A stretch of 64,000 nucleotides of DNA from CAYRGC01 sp964601225 (GCA_964601225.1 CAZRMM010000008.1:16030-80029); one strand, 5' to 3'; positions 25,454 through 34,649 are shown, counted from the first letter of the stretch. Program-made: numbers and translations. Notes: generated from the sequence alone by a model not told the origin.

Positions 25454-27508
25454 CTAGACCGGCCGGTCGTAACTTCCGGCCTCCGCCAAGCCCAAAGATC
25501 GCGACGCCGCCTTGCGCGCGCGGGTGATGAGTTCGGGGTTAAGGAGGTCGCCTGCGTCGATGTCCGGCATGCCGCTCTGTCGGAGTCCGTAGAGTTCGCC
25601 GGGGCCGCGGAGCTTGAGATCGATCTCCGCGAGGAGGAACCCGGACTCGTGTTGCTCCATCGCCTTGAGGCGCGGCGAGTTCGCCTGCTCCTGCGTGGTG
25701 GCGAAGAGAAAGCAGTGGCTCTTGTGGTCGCCGCGTCCTACGCGACCGCGAAGCTGGTGCAATTGCGCAAGTCCGAAACGTTCCGCTCCCTCGATGATGA
25801 TGATCGTCGCGTTCGGCACGTCGATGCCCACCTCGATCACCGAGGTCGAAACCAGGATATCCGATTTTCCTTCCCGGAACTCCTGCATGACTTGCTGTTT
25901 TTCCTGGGGGCTCAGTTTGCCGTGGAGGAGCGCCACCCGTCGGTGCGTGAATTCCGCGCGCAGGCGTTTGGCTTCTGCCTCCACGTTCTTCACCTCCGCG
26001 AGCTGTTCGCTCTCGGTGATGAGCGGACAGATCACGAAGGCTTGCCTCCCCTCCCCGATCTGGTGATCGATGAAGCCTTCCACCGTGCGTCGTTCCTTGG
26101 GCCCGACGACGCGCGTCGAGATGGGTTGGCGGCGCCCGGGCTTCTCGAGGAGAACCGAAAGGTCGTGTTCGCCGTAGGCCGTGAGCGCGAGCGTGCGCGG
26201 AATCGGGGTGGCGGTCATCGAGAGGAAATGGGGACTCCCCTTTTCTTTCAGTCGTTGCCGCTGCCGAACGCCGAAGCGATGCTGCTCGTCGACGATCACG
26301 AGACGAAGATCCTTGAATCGGACGTCTTCTTCGATGAGAGCGTGCGTGCCGACGACGACATCTACCGTGCCGGAAGCGACGCCGAGCTTGATGCGGTCGG
26401 AATCCGGCCGCGGCGTCGAGCCGGTGAGAAGTGCCACCGCCGGCAGTTGAAACGTCTTCAGATTTGGGTATTCGTTCGTCTGTTCCAAGAAGTGCCGGAA
26501 ATTCAGGAGGAGTTTCATGATGCCCTCCGCGTGCTGACGAGCGAGGACTTCGGTCGGCACCATGAGCGCGCACTGTGCGTCGCTTCGGATGACGTTCGCC
26601 ATCACGGCGACCGCGACGAGAGTCTTGCCGGAGCCAACGTCGCCTTCCAAAAGACGCGACATCGGCGTCGCGCTTTCCATGTCTTTCAGGATCTCGTAGA
26701 TCGCCACTTTCTGGCTCCCCGTCGGTGTGAATTTCAATGACGCGAAAAGCGCGCGGATGAGATCGATGTCCATGGGAGTCTTGAGCCGAGCCTGCACCGC
26801 GCTCTGCCAGTCGCGTCGGCGCTCGAGCGCCTCGTGCTGGAGCGCGTACGCGTGCTCGAAGGTCATGCGCGCGCGGGCGGCGGCGATCTGTTCCGGATTC
26901 TCCGGGAAATGCAGGGCGCGGATACCGTCCTTGCGCGGCATGAGCTTCTCCTCGCCCACGACCTCCGGCGGCAGCGTCTCCTTGAATTCGTCGATCGCGG
27001 ACGCGACGAGCGGCATCTTCTGGCGGAGCCAGCGGGTCGTGATCACATCGTGCTGGGGATAGATTGGCACGAGGCGACCCGCGTGCAGGAGCGGGCCCTT
27101 CCCCGCCATCTCGATTTGCGGGCTCTGGAACACGAGCTTGTAGCCCATCTCGGCGAGCTTGCCCGTGAGCACCACTTCGGCGCCGTCCTTGAGCATGCGC
27201 TTGATGTGCGGCTGGTTGTACCAGACGACGCCGACGCTCTCGCCGTTACTGTCCGTGAAGGTCGCGGTCACGAGCCGCTTTCCCCTCTTCGTGTAGACGA
27301 GCTTCACGTCCTCCACGACGCCGCGGATCGTCACTTTCTCGTCGAGCGGCGCGGAGCCGATCGTATCCATCTGCGACAGGTCCTCGTGCGATCGCGGAAG
27401 GTAGAGCAACAGGTCCTGCGCGGTGTGGATGTTCATCTTCTGCAGCGCCTCGATGTAGTCGTTCGTCGTCTTCAGGATGCCGGTCGTGAGGACGGTACTG
27501 AGGTGCAT
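25454..27508 (-). CDS. recG: ATP-dependent DNA helicase RecG
   Basis: About 684 residues. The wedge/OB region is at the N terminus (VTIRGVVEDVKLVYTKRGKR). Helicase motifs follow: Walker A GDVGSGKT near residue 290, the DEQH box (VIVDEQHRFG) near 405, TATPIPRTLAL, SVIEVGIDVPNAT, and QLRGRVGRG. The C-terminal TRG-type region ends LRQSGMPDID. RecG remodels stalled forks and branched DNA. The ATG at 27508 gives the family's usual N terminus; an open frame extends upstream. A 7-bp dyad lies just upstream of this start. Confidence 0.97.
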   Translation of the reverse strand: MHLSTVLTTGILKTTNDYIEALQKMNIHTAQDLLLYLPRSHEDLSQMDTIGSAPLDEKVTIRGVVEDVKLVYTKRGKRLVTATFTDSNGESVGVVWYNQPHIKRMLKDGAEVVLTGKLAEMGYKLVFQSPQIEMAGKGPLLHAGRLVPIYPQHDVITTRWLRQKMPLVASAIDEFKETLPPEVVGEEKLMPRKDGIRALHFPENPEQIAAARARMTFEHAYALQHEALERRRDWQSAVQARLKTPMDIDLIRALFASLKFTPTGSQKVAIYEILKDMESATPMSRLLEGDVGSGKTLVAVAVMANVIRSDAQCALMVPTEVLARQHAEGIMKLLLNFRHFLEQTNEYPNLKTFQLPAVALLTGSTPRPDSDRIKLGVASGTVDVVVGTHALIEEDVRFKDLRLVIVDEQHRFGVRQRQRLKEKGSPHFLSMTATPIPRTLALTAYGEHDLSVLLEKPGRRQPISTRVVGPKERRTVEGFIDHQIGEGRQAFVICPLITESEQLAEVKNVEAEAKRLRAEFTHRRVALLHGKLSPQEKQQVMQEFREGKSDILVSTSVIEVGIDVPNATIIIIEGAERFGLAQLHQLRGRVGRGDHKSHCFLFATTQEQANSPRLKAMEQHESGFLLAEIDLKLRGPGELYGLRQSGMPDIDAGDLLNPELITRARKAASRSLGLAEAGSYDRPV

Positions 27509-27514
27509 GGATGT

Positions 27515-27531
27515 ACACCTAGGGTAGGTGT
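27515..27531. promoter_or_regulatory. dyad just upstream of recG
   Basis: ACACCTA-GGG-TAGGTGT, seven bases upstream of the recG ATG. It could be an operator or an mRNA hairpin at the start site. Further inverted repeats fill 27550-27625 (TTGGTCC/GGACCAA; AAATCCCAA/TTGGGATTT), whose role I cannot assign. Confidence 0.4.
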
Positions 27532-27649
27532 TGCGGTGCGTTGAGGCAATTGGTCCACTCACGGAAATCCCAAGGACCAAATTCTACATTCTAAAAAGTC
27601 TTGAGAATTTAGTGTTTGGGATTTGGGATTTTTTAGGAGAGACCATCCA

Positions 27650-27678
27650 TGGTCATCAACCGCTTCCTCCAGTATAAT
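27650..27678 (+). promoter_or_regulatory. promoter of the 27687 gene
   Basis: TGGTCA (27650-27655), 17 bp, TATAAT (27673-27678), eight bases before the ATG. Leaderless arrangement. Confidence 0.5.
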
Positions 27679-27686
27679 ACTTCGTA

Positions 27687-28076
27687 ATGGCCGATCTCCT
27701 CTCCTCCATCGCCGCGCACGCCGGGGCTTCCGACGACGATATCAAGAAAGCCGGCAAGCCCGCGGGCGACGACATGACCGCGACTCACAAGAAATATCTT
27801 GCGGAGTTGATTGCGAAGATCGATGCAAGAGTCATCGATCCGTTCACGCCGTCGTCTCTGGTGGACGAAGCGAAGTATAATGCCCTCGGGGAACTCGAAC
27901 GCGGAAAGGTGGATCTCACGGCGGTGAACATGGCGAGTCAGATCCAGAGGATCGAGCATTTTTTCAGGGATAAAAGTATCCCCGACGCAGCGCCGGAACT
28001 TCAGACGATGATTGACCACTTGTGGAACATGAAGAAGACGGCAGAGTCACAGTACGGCTCCCTTTTCCGTTTCTGA
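27687..28076 (+). CDS. hypothetical soluble protein
   Basis: A 129-residue helical, charged protein without signal peptide or membrane segment. I recognise no family. Features such as THKKYLAELIAKIDARVIDPF and IQRIEHFFRDKSIPD suggest a small helical bundle. The next gene starts two bases after its stop, so they form a unit. Confidence 0.55.
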   Translation: MADLLSSIAAHAGASDDDIKKAGKPAGDDMTATHKKYLAELIAKIDARVIDPFTPSSLVDEAKYNALGELERGKVDLTAVNMASQIQRIEHFFRDKSIPDAAPELQTMIDHLWNMKKTAESQYGSLFRF

Positions 28077-28078
28077 CC

Positions 28079-28297
28079 ATGGCTGCCACCCCAAAGAACG
28101 AAATTCTTCCGGAAGCTCCGCGCGAGCGGGAACCGTCCGGCGGTGGCGAGCAGAGCCGCGAGAAGCCAACGACGATCGGTGAGGTGAAGGAAGAAGTGAC
28201 CTTCCAGATCGACGCGAAACTCGCCGAATTGCAGAGTCGCATCGAAGAAGAGAAGCGACTGAAACAACAACGGCCTCCGGAGCAGCGCGCGGCGTAA
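28079..28297 (+). CDS. small charged hypothetical protein
   Basis: 72 residues, disordered at the N terminus (EAPREREPSGGGEQ) with one amphipathic helix (IDAKLAELQSRIEEEKRLK). Not recognised. It begins two bases after the upstream stop with no ribosome site, so translational coupling is likely. Confidence 0.5.
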   Translation: MAATPKNEILPEAPREREPSGGGEQSREKPTTIGEVKEEVTFQIDAKLAELQSRIEEEKRLKQQRPPEQRAA

Positions 28298-28362
28298 CGG
28301 TCATTTCTGGTCAGGCTCGGAATGACAGACGTTGAATGGTATGCGTTGCGTACTTTTCATTG

Positions 28363-29322
28363 TCATCTCGAGCTTGACGAGGGATGCATGTCGATCCACC
28401 GGATCCGTTCGTCCTTTCCCCACCATGTCATTTGGCGTTTGGCATAGCGCGCCGTGTTTCGTGAAATGGTCTTCGTCAGTTCCGCCATCGACCCGCCCGC
28501 GCGCATCCACTCCATGATCTCGCGGTAGCCGTGGCTGATCATCCCGGGATCGTTCGGGCCGTAGCCCTTCTCGAGAAGTCTTTTCACCTCGTCGAGCCAT
28601 CCGCGTTCGAGGAGCGCCTTCGCCCGGTTCTCAATGCGTTCCTTGATGACGTCGCGGGGCCATCGGAGCCCGAGCAACAGGACGTCGTACCGGCCGCTCG
28701 TTTTCGTCTTGGCGTCCCGCACACTCCCCGCGCGTTCGGCGATCTCCATCGCACGGAGCATGTAGACCTTGTTGCGCCGTTCCGTTCGGTCCGCCGCCTC
28801 CGGATCGAGCGTGCGGAGTCGTGCCTGAAGAGAACGGCCTTCGTCGTAGTCGTATTCTTGCGAGAGACGTTCGCGGACGAGCGGGTCGGATTTTCCGGCG
28901 AATGAGAGCCCGTCCACGACGGCGGAGACGTAGAGCATCGAGCCTCCGACGAGCAGCGGCACCTTGCCGCGGGCGAGGATGTCGTCGATCGTCGCGAGCG
29001 CCCGCGCCTGGTACCACGCGGCGGTCACGTCCTCCCGCGGATCGAGTTCGTCGAACAGGTGATGCCGCACTCCCCTTCTCTCGTCGATCGTCGCCTTCGC
29101 GGTGCCGATGTCGAGATGCTTGTAGACCTGCCGTGAGTCGGCGTTCACGATCTCCGCGCCGATCCAGCCGCCGGGCTTCGTCTCCTCGATCCACAGCGCG
29201 AGCTCCACCGAGAGGTCCGTCTTGCCGCCCGCCGTCGGGCCGACGATCGCGATGAGCGGCTTCGTCGCGCGCGACAGATGATCTCCGGCAAAATCGATGG
29301 CGTGCCTCAGCGTTTCTTTCAC
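28363..29322 (-). CDS. miaA: tRNA dimethylallyltransferase MiaA
   Basis: A 319-residue enzyme that transfers dimethylallyl from DMAPP to A37 of tRNAs reading UNN codons. Motifs: P-loop IVGPTAGGKTDLSVELA near residue 27, NADSRQVYKHLDIGTAK, VGGSMLY, and the C-terminal NTARYAKRQMTWW. The start codon is GTG at 29322, with TACGAT six bases upstream. Its presence implies an isoprenoid precursor supply. Confidence 0.96.
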   Translation of the reverse strand: MKETLRHAIDFAGDHLSRATKPLIAIVGPTAGGKTDLSVELALWIEETKPGGWIGAEIVNADSRQVYKHLDIGTAKATIDERRGVRHHLFDELDPREDVTAAWYQARALATIDDILARGKVPLLVGGSMLYVSAVVDGLSFAGKSDPLVRERLSQEYDYDEGRSLQARLRTLDPEAADRTERRNKVYMLRAMEIAERAGSVRDAKTKTSGRYDVLLLGLRWPRDVIKERIENRAKALLERGWLDEVKRLLEKGYGPNDPGMISHGYREIMEWMRAGGSMAELTKTISRNTARYAKRQMTWWGKDERIRWIDMHPSSSSR

Positions 29323-29456
29323 GATGCGATCGTAGCAGAACGCCTACAATGTACTATGAACTTTACATTCTACTTCACAACATACGACCACTGCGTACAG
29401 TGCCGCACGGAGCCAAAAAACGGTAGAATAGATTCGAACAGTTTTCTCCCCACTCC

Positions 29457-30110
29457 ATGCGCCACAATCCCCTCTCCTCGATCTCCGCCAAGCTCTCGCG
29501 CGGCATGCCGATCCAGGATTTCATCATCCCCACCGTCATCGACAAGACGCCCTTCGGCGAGCGCGCGTACGACATCTATTCGCGTCTTCTGGAGGAACGC
29601 ATCGTCTTCCTTGGTACGGGTATCAACGACGACGTCGCCAATTCCGTCATTGCCCAGCTCCTCTTCCTCGAGAAGCAGGACCCGAAAAAGGACATCACGC
29701 TCTACGTGAACTCCCCGGGCGGACAGGTCACGTCCACGCTTGCGATGTACGACACCATGCAGCTCGTCCAGCCGGACGTTTCGACCGTTTGTCTCGGCAT
29801 GGCCGCGAGCGGCGGCGCGATCGTCCTCATGGGTGGTGCCAAGGGAAAGCGCTACGCGCTCCCGCACAGCGAAATCATGATTCACCAGCCGCTCGGCGGC
29901 ACGGAGGGCCAGGCGACGGACATCGCCATCCATGCGGAGCACATCATCAGCACGAAGAACACCCTGAACCAAATGATCGCGGACCACTCAGGCCAGAAGC
30001 TCGAGAAGGTAAAGTCCGATACCGAGCGCGACAAATTCATGAGCGCCAAGGAAGCACTCGATTACGGCCTCATCGACAAGATCATCGCGAAGGTATCCTC
30101 CAAGAAGTGA
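29457..30110 (+). CDS. clpP: ATP-dependent Clp protease proteolytic subunit
   Basis: A 217-residue serine protease subunit. It has VNSPGGQVTSTLAMYDTM, the catalytic Ser in GMAASGGAIVLM, and the catalytic His in PHSEIMIHQPLGG. The family usually has Gln-Ala-Ala-Ser-Met or a variant at the Ser loop; MAASGGA is a mild variant. It acts with a Clp ATPase (not in this window). TAGAAT near 29422 may be its -10. The stop overlaps the next start in GTGA. Confidence 0.95.
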   Translation: MRHNPLSSISAKLSRGMPIQDFIIPTVIDKTPFGERAYDIYSRLLEERIVFLGTGINDDVANSVIAQLLFLEKQDPKKDITLYVNSPGGQVTSTLAMYDTMQLVQPDVSTVCLGMAASGGAIVLMGGAKGKRYALPHSEIMIHQPLGGTEGQATDIAIHAEHIISTKNTLNQMIADHSGQKLEKVKSDTERDKFMSAKEALDYGLIDKIIAKVSSKK

Positions 30111-30517
30111 AGATCCGCTCGCACAAAAGCCGCGCCTGGCTGCTCCTGCCCACACTTGTACTGTTCGGGTGCGATACGGCGCTGACGCAGTGGTTTCAGC
30201 CGACGTCGTATTGGGCCGGGGAATTCGCAAGCGCCAATGAGTTCAGTCCGCTATGGGATTTTACAATGCGCTCGGGTCCTTTCGTGCACCTGACTGCGTC
30301 TCTCGTGTACGTCGCGATCGTGAGCGGTCTCGTGTTTCGTCTGCCCGGCCGGGCCGCGCTCGTGACGTCTCTCACTGTCCTGCTATGGCACTTTTTCGGT
30401 TCGGCCTCGTGGATCACTTATCACTTGCCTCAGGGATATTGGCTGACGGTCGGATACGGCGTCCTTGTCGCGATCCTGTTGGAAGTGAGTTACCGCAGGG
30501 CGGGTGTCTGGCGCTGA
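30107..30517 (+). CDS. four-helix membrane protein coupled to clpP
   Basis: 136 residues, GTG start overlapping the clpP stop (GTGA). Hydrophobic segments at about 12-28, 58-77, 83-105 and 112-130. Unrecognised. The tight overlap implies co-expression with clpP, but nothing in the sequence indicates a proteolysis role. Confidence 0.6.
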   Translation: MKIRSHKSRAWLLLPTLVLFGCDTALTQWFQPTSYWAGEFASANEFSPLWDFTMRSGPFVHLTASLVYVAIVSGLVFRLPGRAALVTSLTVLLWHFFGSASWITYHLPQGYWLTVGYGVLVAILLEVSYRRAGVWR

Positions 30518-30663
30518 CTGCGGGACCATGATCGTCCACCTCCATGTATCGAAACCCTGGTCTTCGGGGGGTTTTTCCCGGGCAGATGACGAAGGAACGA
30601 GAAGGAATGAGAGGCGAAAAATCCCTTCGTAATTGATTCCTCATCCTTCATACTGCGACAGCC

Positions 30664-31746
30664 ATGTTTGAGCTTATCCAAGCGGCTACGGGCGGTCGTC
30701 GCGGTCGCCTCAAGACGGCGCACGGCGTCGTCGAATCCCCCTTCTTCATGCCCGTCGGCACGGCCGGCGCGATGAAGGGTATCTCGCACCGCGAGCTTCT
30801 GGAGCTCGGCGCGGACATCCTCCTTGCGAATACCTATCACCTTCATCTGCAGCCAGGCGAAGCGATCGTAGAGGAAGCCGGAGGATTGCATGAGTTCATC
30901 GGATGGAAGAAACCAATGCTCACTGATTCCGGCGGATTCCAGGTGTTCTCGCTCCGCGGCATCAGCAAGATCGTGGAGAACGGCGTGCATTTCCAATCGC
31001 ACCTGAACGGCGCTCCCCTCTTCCTCGGTCCCGAAGAGGCGATGCGTATCCAGCACGCGCTCGGCGCGGACATCATCATGGCGTTTGACCAATGCCCGCC
31101 GTCCACCGCACCGCGCAAGGATCAGGAGGCGGCCGTCGAGCGCACGCTCCGCTGGGCGGCGGACTGCAAGCGTCATCACGAAGCGCTCAAGGCGAAGGAC
31201 GGCAAGGAGATCGCTCTCTTCGGCATCGTACAGGGCGGTCTCGAACGCGACCTCAGGGAGAAGTGCGCGCAGGAACTCCGCGCGATTGGCTTCGACGGGT
31301 ACGCCGTGGGCGGCCTCGCCGTCGGTGAAACCGAGGACGAAATGTACGGCATCCTCGATTGCGTCTGTCCACTGCTTCCCGCCGACCAGCCGCGCTACCT
31401 CATGGGCGTGGGGCGGCTCGAGCAGCTCAAAGCAGCCGTCGCGAAGGGCATCGACATGTTCGATTGCGTGCTCCCCATGCGGGAGGCGCGCCACGGGACC
31501 GTGTACCTTTCCGACGGCAGCAAGTTCCGCGCGACGAAACCGGAGCTCCTCCACGATCACTCTCCGATCGATCCCGATTCGCCGTCGCCGCTCAGTCGCG
31601 AGCATACGAAGGCGTATCTCTGCCACCTGCTTCGCGCCGGCGAACGGTACGGCGAAACCATTGCGTGCATGCAGAATCTGGGTGTTACCCTCCAGACCAT
31701 GCGGGAGTTGAGGGAAAATCTTAAAAAAGAAAGCGTCAAATCCTAA
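30664..31746 (+). CDS. tgt: tRNA-guanine transglycosylase lacking its zinc ligands
   Basis: A 360-residue Tgt-family protein. Catalytic features are intact: LTDSGGFQVFS (Asp88), AFDQCPP, IVQGG, GGLAVGE and MFDCVLPMREARHG (nucleophile Asp267). Bacterial Tgt exchanges G34 of GUN tRNAs for preQ1. The structural zinc site, Cys-x-Cys-xx-Cys and a later His in E. coli (302, 304, 307, 333), is here Ser306, Ser308, Ser311 and Gln337, at identical spacing, within DPDSPSPLSREHTKAYL and ACMQNL. All four ligands are thus replaced while the fold-neutral flanks are kept. CATACT nine bases before the ATG may be the -10. Confidence 0.93.
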   Translation: MFELIQAATGGRRGRLKTAHGVVESPFFMPVGTAGAMKGISHRELLELGADILLANTYHLHLQPGEAIVEEAGGLHEFIGWKKPMLTDSGGFQVFSLRGISKIVENGVHFQSHLNGAPLFLGPEEAMRIQHALGADIIMAFDQCPPSTAPRKDQEAAVERTLRWAADCKRHHEALKAKDGKEIALFGIVQGGLERDLREKCAQELRAIGFDGYAVGGLAVGETEDEMYGILDCVCPLLPADQPRYLMGVGRLEQLKAAVAKGIDMFDCVLPMREARHGTVYLSDGSKFRATKPELLHDHSPIDPDSPSPLSREHTKAYLCHLLRAGERYGETIACMQNLGVTLQTMRELRENLKKESVKS

Positions 31747-31773
31747 GTACAAAAACAATTGTTCAGGATTTGA
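31736..31773. terminator. dyad overlapping the tgt stop
   Basis: TCAAATCCT and AGGATTTGA form a perfect 9-bp inverted repeat around a 20-base loop, spanning the tgt stop, between convergent tgt and rplU. Probably a bidirectional terminator, though without a clear T-run. Confidence 0.45.
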
Positions 31774-31795
31774 AACTTCGGATTTTACGATCCCG

Positions 31796-32107
31796 TCAGG
31801 CCTTGATTCCCGTCACCTCGATCTCCGTGAAGTGCTGGCGGTGACCCTTTACGCGGCGGTAGCGCTTGCGGCGCTTGAACTTCTGAATGCGGATCTTCTC
31901 GCCGCGGCCGTGGCTGAGCACCTTCGCCTCGACGGAGGCACCGCTCACAAGCGGAGCGCCGATCGTCACCTTACTTCCGTCGGAGACGAGGAAGACCTTG
32001 TCGAACGTCAGAACCTTGCCGGTCTCCGCGTCCTGAAGCGGAACCTTGAGCTTCATGCCCTTTTGGACCTTCTCCTGGAAGCCACCGATATCGACGAGCG
32101 CAAACAT
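31796..32107 (-). CDS. rplU: 50S ribosomal protein bL21
   Basis: 103 residues. Matches bL21: FALVDIGGFQEKVQKG (variant of the usual AVIKTGGKQYRV), VLLVSD-type loop, then the C-terminal basic KIRIQKFKRRKRYRRVKGHRQHFTEIEVTGI. It binds 23S rRNA. In most bacteria rpmA (bL27) follows; here the next gene is convergent tgt, so the pair is split. TACACT about 24 bases before the ATG may be its promoter. Confidence 0.95.
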   Translation of the reverse strand: MFALVDIGGFQEKVQKGMKLKVPLQDAETGKVLTFDKVFLVSDGSKVTIGAPLVSGASVEAKVLSHGRGEKIRIQKFKRRKRYRRVKGHRQHFTEIEVTGIKA

Positions 32108-32194
32108 GGGAAAACTTGGGGGATTGCCGGGGCAGTGTACGGAAACAGGCGCGGGAGGGCAAGGGAAATAGACACGGGGATTCCCCGATTCCCC

Positions 32195-32923
32195 TCAGAT
32201 TTCCACGTCCGAGACGACCTGGACGATCTGTCCTTGGATCTTGAGCTCCGTGAAGAGGCGGTATTTCCCCTTCTTTGGCTTCTGGAAGCGGAAGGATGGG
32301 GTATCCGACGTCACCGGAACCAGGCGCCAGTACGAACTGTCTTCCCCGATCAGGACGCTGAAACCTTTCGCGCCGAGGTAGCTCTCGATGGGCACGGCCT
32401 TCCCGTGCACGTCCTCGGCCGAGTAATCGAGGGTGACGTCCTTGTTCCCCACCGTGGGGACGATCGTGACCTTCACGTTCCCGATGACGCCCGCGAACGT
32501 CTTGGACGTAAGCAGGTTCTCGCTCCCGAAGAGCGCCGGACCGGTTTTCGCGTCACCGACCACGCGCTGGAAGGGCATCACGTGCGGCGCGTTGTCGGCG
32601 GCGGTGAAGTCCGCGAAGAGCCAGTAGCTGCCCGGCGCGGTGAAGCGATGCGGAACGGACCACGTGCCGTCGGCGGCCATCGTCGGACGCAGGTGCTCGA
32701 AGAGCGTGAGATCGCTGCGGACGACGACGAGATTCATGGCCTTGTTCGCGTCCTTCGAGAAGTCGGTGAATATCTGCCCCTTCTGGAGAACGCGGTACGA
32801 GAGTTCGTTCTCGCTCCCGCCCGCCGTGGAACCGACGGCGCTCGACGCGGATCCTCCGGACGCGGGTGCGCCGCAGGACGCGAGGAGGAGAACGGAACAC
32901 AGGAGGGGGGCGAGTTTCTTCAT
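32195..32923 (-). CDS. lipoprotein of unknown function
   Basis: About 242 residues. Signal peptide with lipobox LLLASC near residue 16, a short Ser/Gly linker, then two beta-rich domains. The first has MNLVVVRSDLTLFEHLRPTMAADGTW and GSYWLFADFTA; the second has a similar pattern (FSVLIGEDSSYWRLVPV, GKYRLFTELKIQGQ). The repeated hLRP plus G-x-Y/W pattern resembles the extracellular beta-sandwich domain seen in heavy-metal or YtkA-like lipoproteins, but the assignment is tentative. Confidence 0.6.
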   Translation of the reverse strand: MKKLAPLLCSVLLLASCGAPASGGSASSAVGSTAGGSENELSYRVLQKGQIFTDFSKDANKAMNLVVVRSDLTLFEHLRPTMAADGTWSVPHRFTAPGSYWLFADFTAADNAPHVMPFQRVVGDAKTGPALFGSENLLTSKTFAGVIGNVKVTIVPTVGNKDVTLDYSAEDVHGKAVPIESYLGAKGFSVLIGEDSSYWRLVPVTSDTPSFRFQKPKKGKYRLFTELKIQGQIVQVVSDVEI

Positions 32924-32990
32924 GCCCCGAGTATAGGAGGATCTCCCGTTCCGCCAACGGAAAAACAGGGTCAAAAATTTCTCTTTCGGC

Positions 32991-34559
32991 TCAAGGAGCG
33001 CGGAAGCTCTGAATCGTTTCGTCGAGCAGGTCGCTGACTTCCGAGATTGCGCGGCGAAGATCCGTACGGTCCGGTTCCCCGTAATTGTCCGGATTTCCGA
33101 AGAACATGTTCTTCGTAACGACGTAGCAACCGCCGCCCGCGCGTGGAGACGTGAAAATCACGAATTCCCGGATGTTGCCGGACGAAACCTCGTTGCCGGA
33201 GGCATATTGGAAAGTGCGATCGCCGATCGTGAGAAAGCGGATCGCCGACGTGTCGTGTGCGACGGTCAGGAGATCGGGACACGATCCCTGCACCGAGATC
33301 CGCAGGTGATTTTGCGTATCGATTCCGCTGCCGCCGGTTCCTCCGAGATTCATTTTGTCATTGACGAAGGCGATACCTCGTTCTTCTCCCGCGGTGAATT
33401 CTCCCACCACCCATTTGGTCGGGTATCGCGCGGTCCATCCGAAGCCGTTGTCCCGATACTCGGTCCAGGGGCTCTCGGCGGCCGGGTGATAGGTTACGGC
33501 GAGCGATTCATAGGTCTGGGAGGATTTGTCGCGGTTGTTTGTCCTGAGACGGTAAATCATTTCCGCCATCTCTCCCCTCGAAACGAGCTGATTGTAGGAA
33601 TGAAAGGACGTCGGAATCGCCTGGCGTTCCGCGAGAGCCTGAAGATATACGCGATACCATGGGTCCGTAGCGCCTTCGATGCCAACGAGAGACACGGAGA
33701 GGATTTTTGCCGCTTCGGCCAAATTAATCGTCTGGTCCGGACGGAAACTCCCGTCGGGATATCCGCGAATGATGCCATGATTAAAGGCTACGCAGACATA
33801 CTGTGCGTACCAGTCCGATGTCGAGATGTCCCAGAGAAACGACGCCGGTCCGCCGTGACCGAGTACGCACCCGGAGATTTCCGTCGGCGAGAACTGCGCG
33901 TTCACGATGATTTTCGTGAACTCCGCGCGGTTGATCGCTTGCTCGGGGCGGTAGGTTCCGTCGGGATAGCCGGAGACGATTCCTTGGTCCTTCACGTAGG
34001 AAATCGCGTCGGCGTTTTGATGCCGCGAATCGACGTCGGCAAAAGAATATCGCGCGCTGCTCCACGAACTCCACGAGCTCGACGAAGAAGCCCATTCGGA
34101 AGAAAACGATGACCGGGAAGAGTATGACGAGGACGATGATGACCATGACGACGAAGAAGACGATGCTCCGAGAAAGAGAAGAGTGATGTATTTCTTCGGG
34201 CTGCAATGCGCCGTTACGTCGATACGGTCGGGGCCGTGCTCGCAGATTTGAAAGCCGATGAGGAACTGACTCTCCCCGTTCAGGGCAAGGAATTGCGAGC
34301 GGAATCCGGACATACTTGCCAGCGCGATATTGTCGGCCGGACCCGATGCGCCACTGCGTAGAACGCCGTTGACGTAGATGTCGTATCGGAGCGTCGCATA
34401 AGGCAAAGCTTTGGAGAGCGTGACGGTTGCCGTATCCTGATCGCTTGAGAACCGCACGTCGGTGACGGTGGAACTCGTGAGATCGTCCGCCGCGTACGTC
34501 GAAAGGGGCAGCGCGACGATGAGCGTGAAAAATGCCAGGGCAAATGGTCGAAGGTGCAT
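32991..34559 (-). CDS. SLH-domain surface protein
   Basis: About 522 residues. Signal peptide (LRPFALAFFTLIVALPLSTYA), an N-terminal beta domain, a Ser-rich linker (about 135-165), then three S-layer homology domains (FADVDSRHQNADAISYV with GYPDGTYRPEQAINRAEF; IRGYPDGSFRPDQTINLAEAAK; VSRGEMAEMIYRL), and a C-terminal domain with a Cys pair. SLH domains anchor proteins to cell-wall polymer, here suggesting an S-layer-type or wall-bound surface protein. The ATG at 34559 begins the signal peptide. Confidence 0.85.
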   Translation of the reverse strand: MHLRPFALAFFTLIVALPLSTYAADDLTSSTVTDVRFSSDQDTATVTLSKALPYATLRYDIYVNGVLRSGASGPADNIALASMSGFRSQFLALNGESQFLIGFQICEHGPDRIDVTAHCSPKKYITLLFLGASSSSSSWSSSSSSYSSRSSFSSEWASSSSSWSSWSSARYSFADVDSRHQNADAISYVKDQGIVSGYPDGTYRPEQAINRAEFTKIIVNAQFSPTEISGCVLGHGGPASFLWDISTSDWYAQYVCVAFNHGIIRGYPDGSFRPDQTINLAEAAKILSVSLVGIEGATDPWYRVYLQALAERQAIPTSFHSYNQLVSRGEMAEMIYRLRTNNRDKSSQTYESLAVTYHPAAESPWTEYRDNGFGWTARYPTKWVVGEFTAGEERGIAFVNDKMNLGGTGGSGIDTQNHLRISVQGSCPDLLTVAHDTSAIRFLTIGDRTFQYASGNEVSSGNIREFVIFTSPRAGGGCYVVTKNMFFGNPDNYGEPDRTDLRRAISEVSDLLDETIQSFRAP

Positions 34560-34635
34560 GCGGCGCGGGAGAACGGAAAAAATCGTATCCTTCGGATTTC
34601 TGCGCGGCAATGTCGCAACAGTGGACAGGATGACC

Positions 34636-34641
34636 TATAAT
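34636..34641 (+). promoter_or_regulatory. -10 box of msrA
   Basis: TATAAT, eight bases before ATG 34650 (five before GTG 34647). No clear -35. Confidence 0.5.
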
Positions 34642-34649
34642 CTTTTGTG

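Noticed and set aside
25058..26740. 560-codon frame antisense to recG and the methyltransferase
   Set aside because: Shadow of recG; the sense strand has full helicase motifs.
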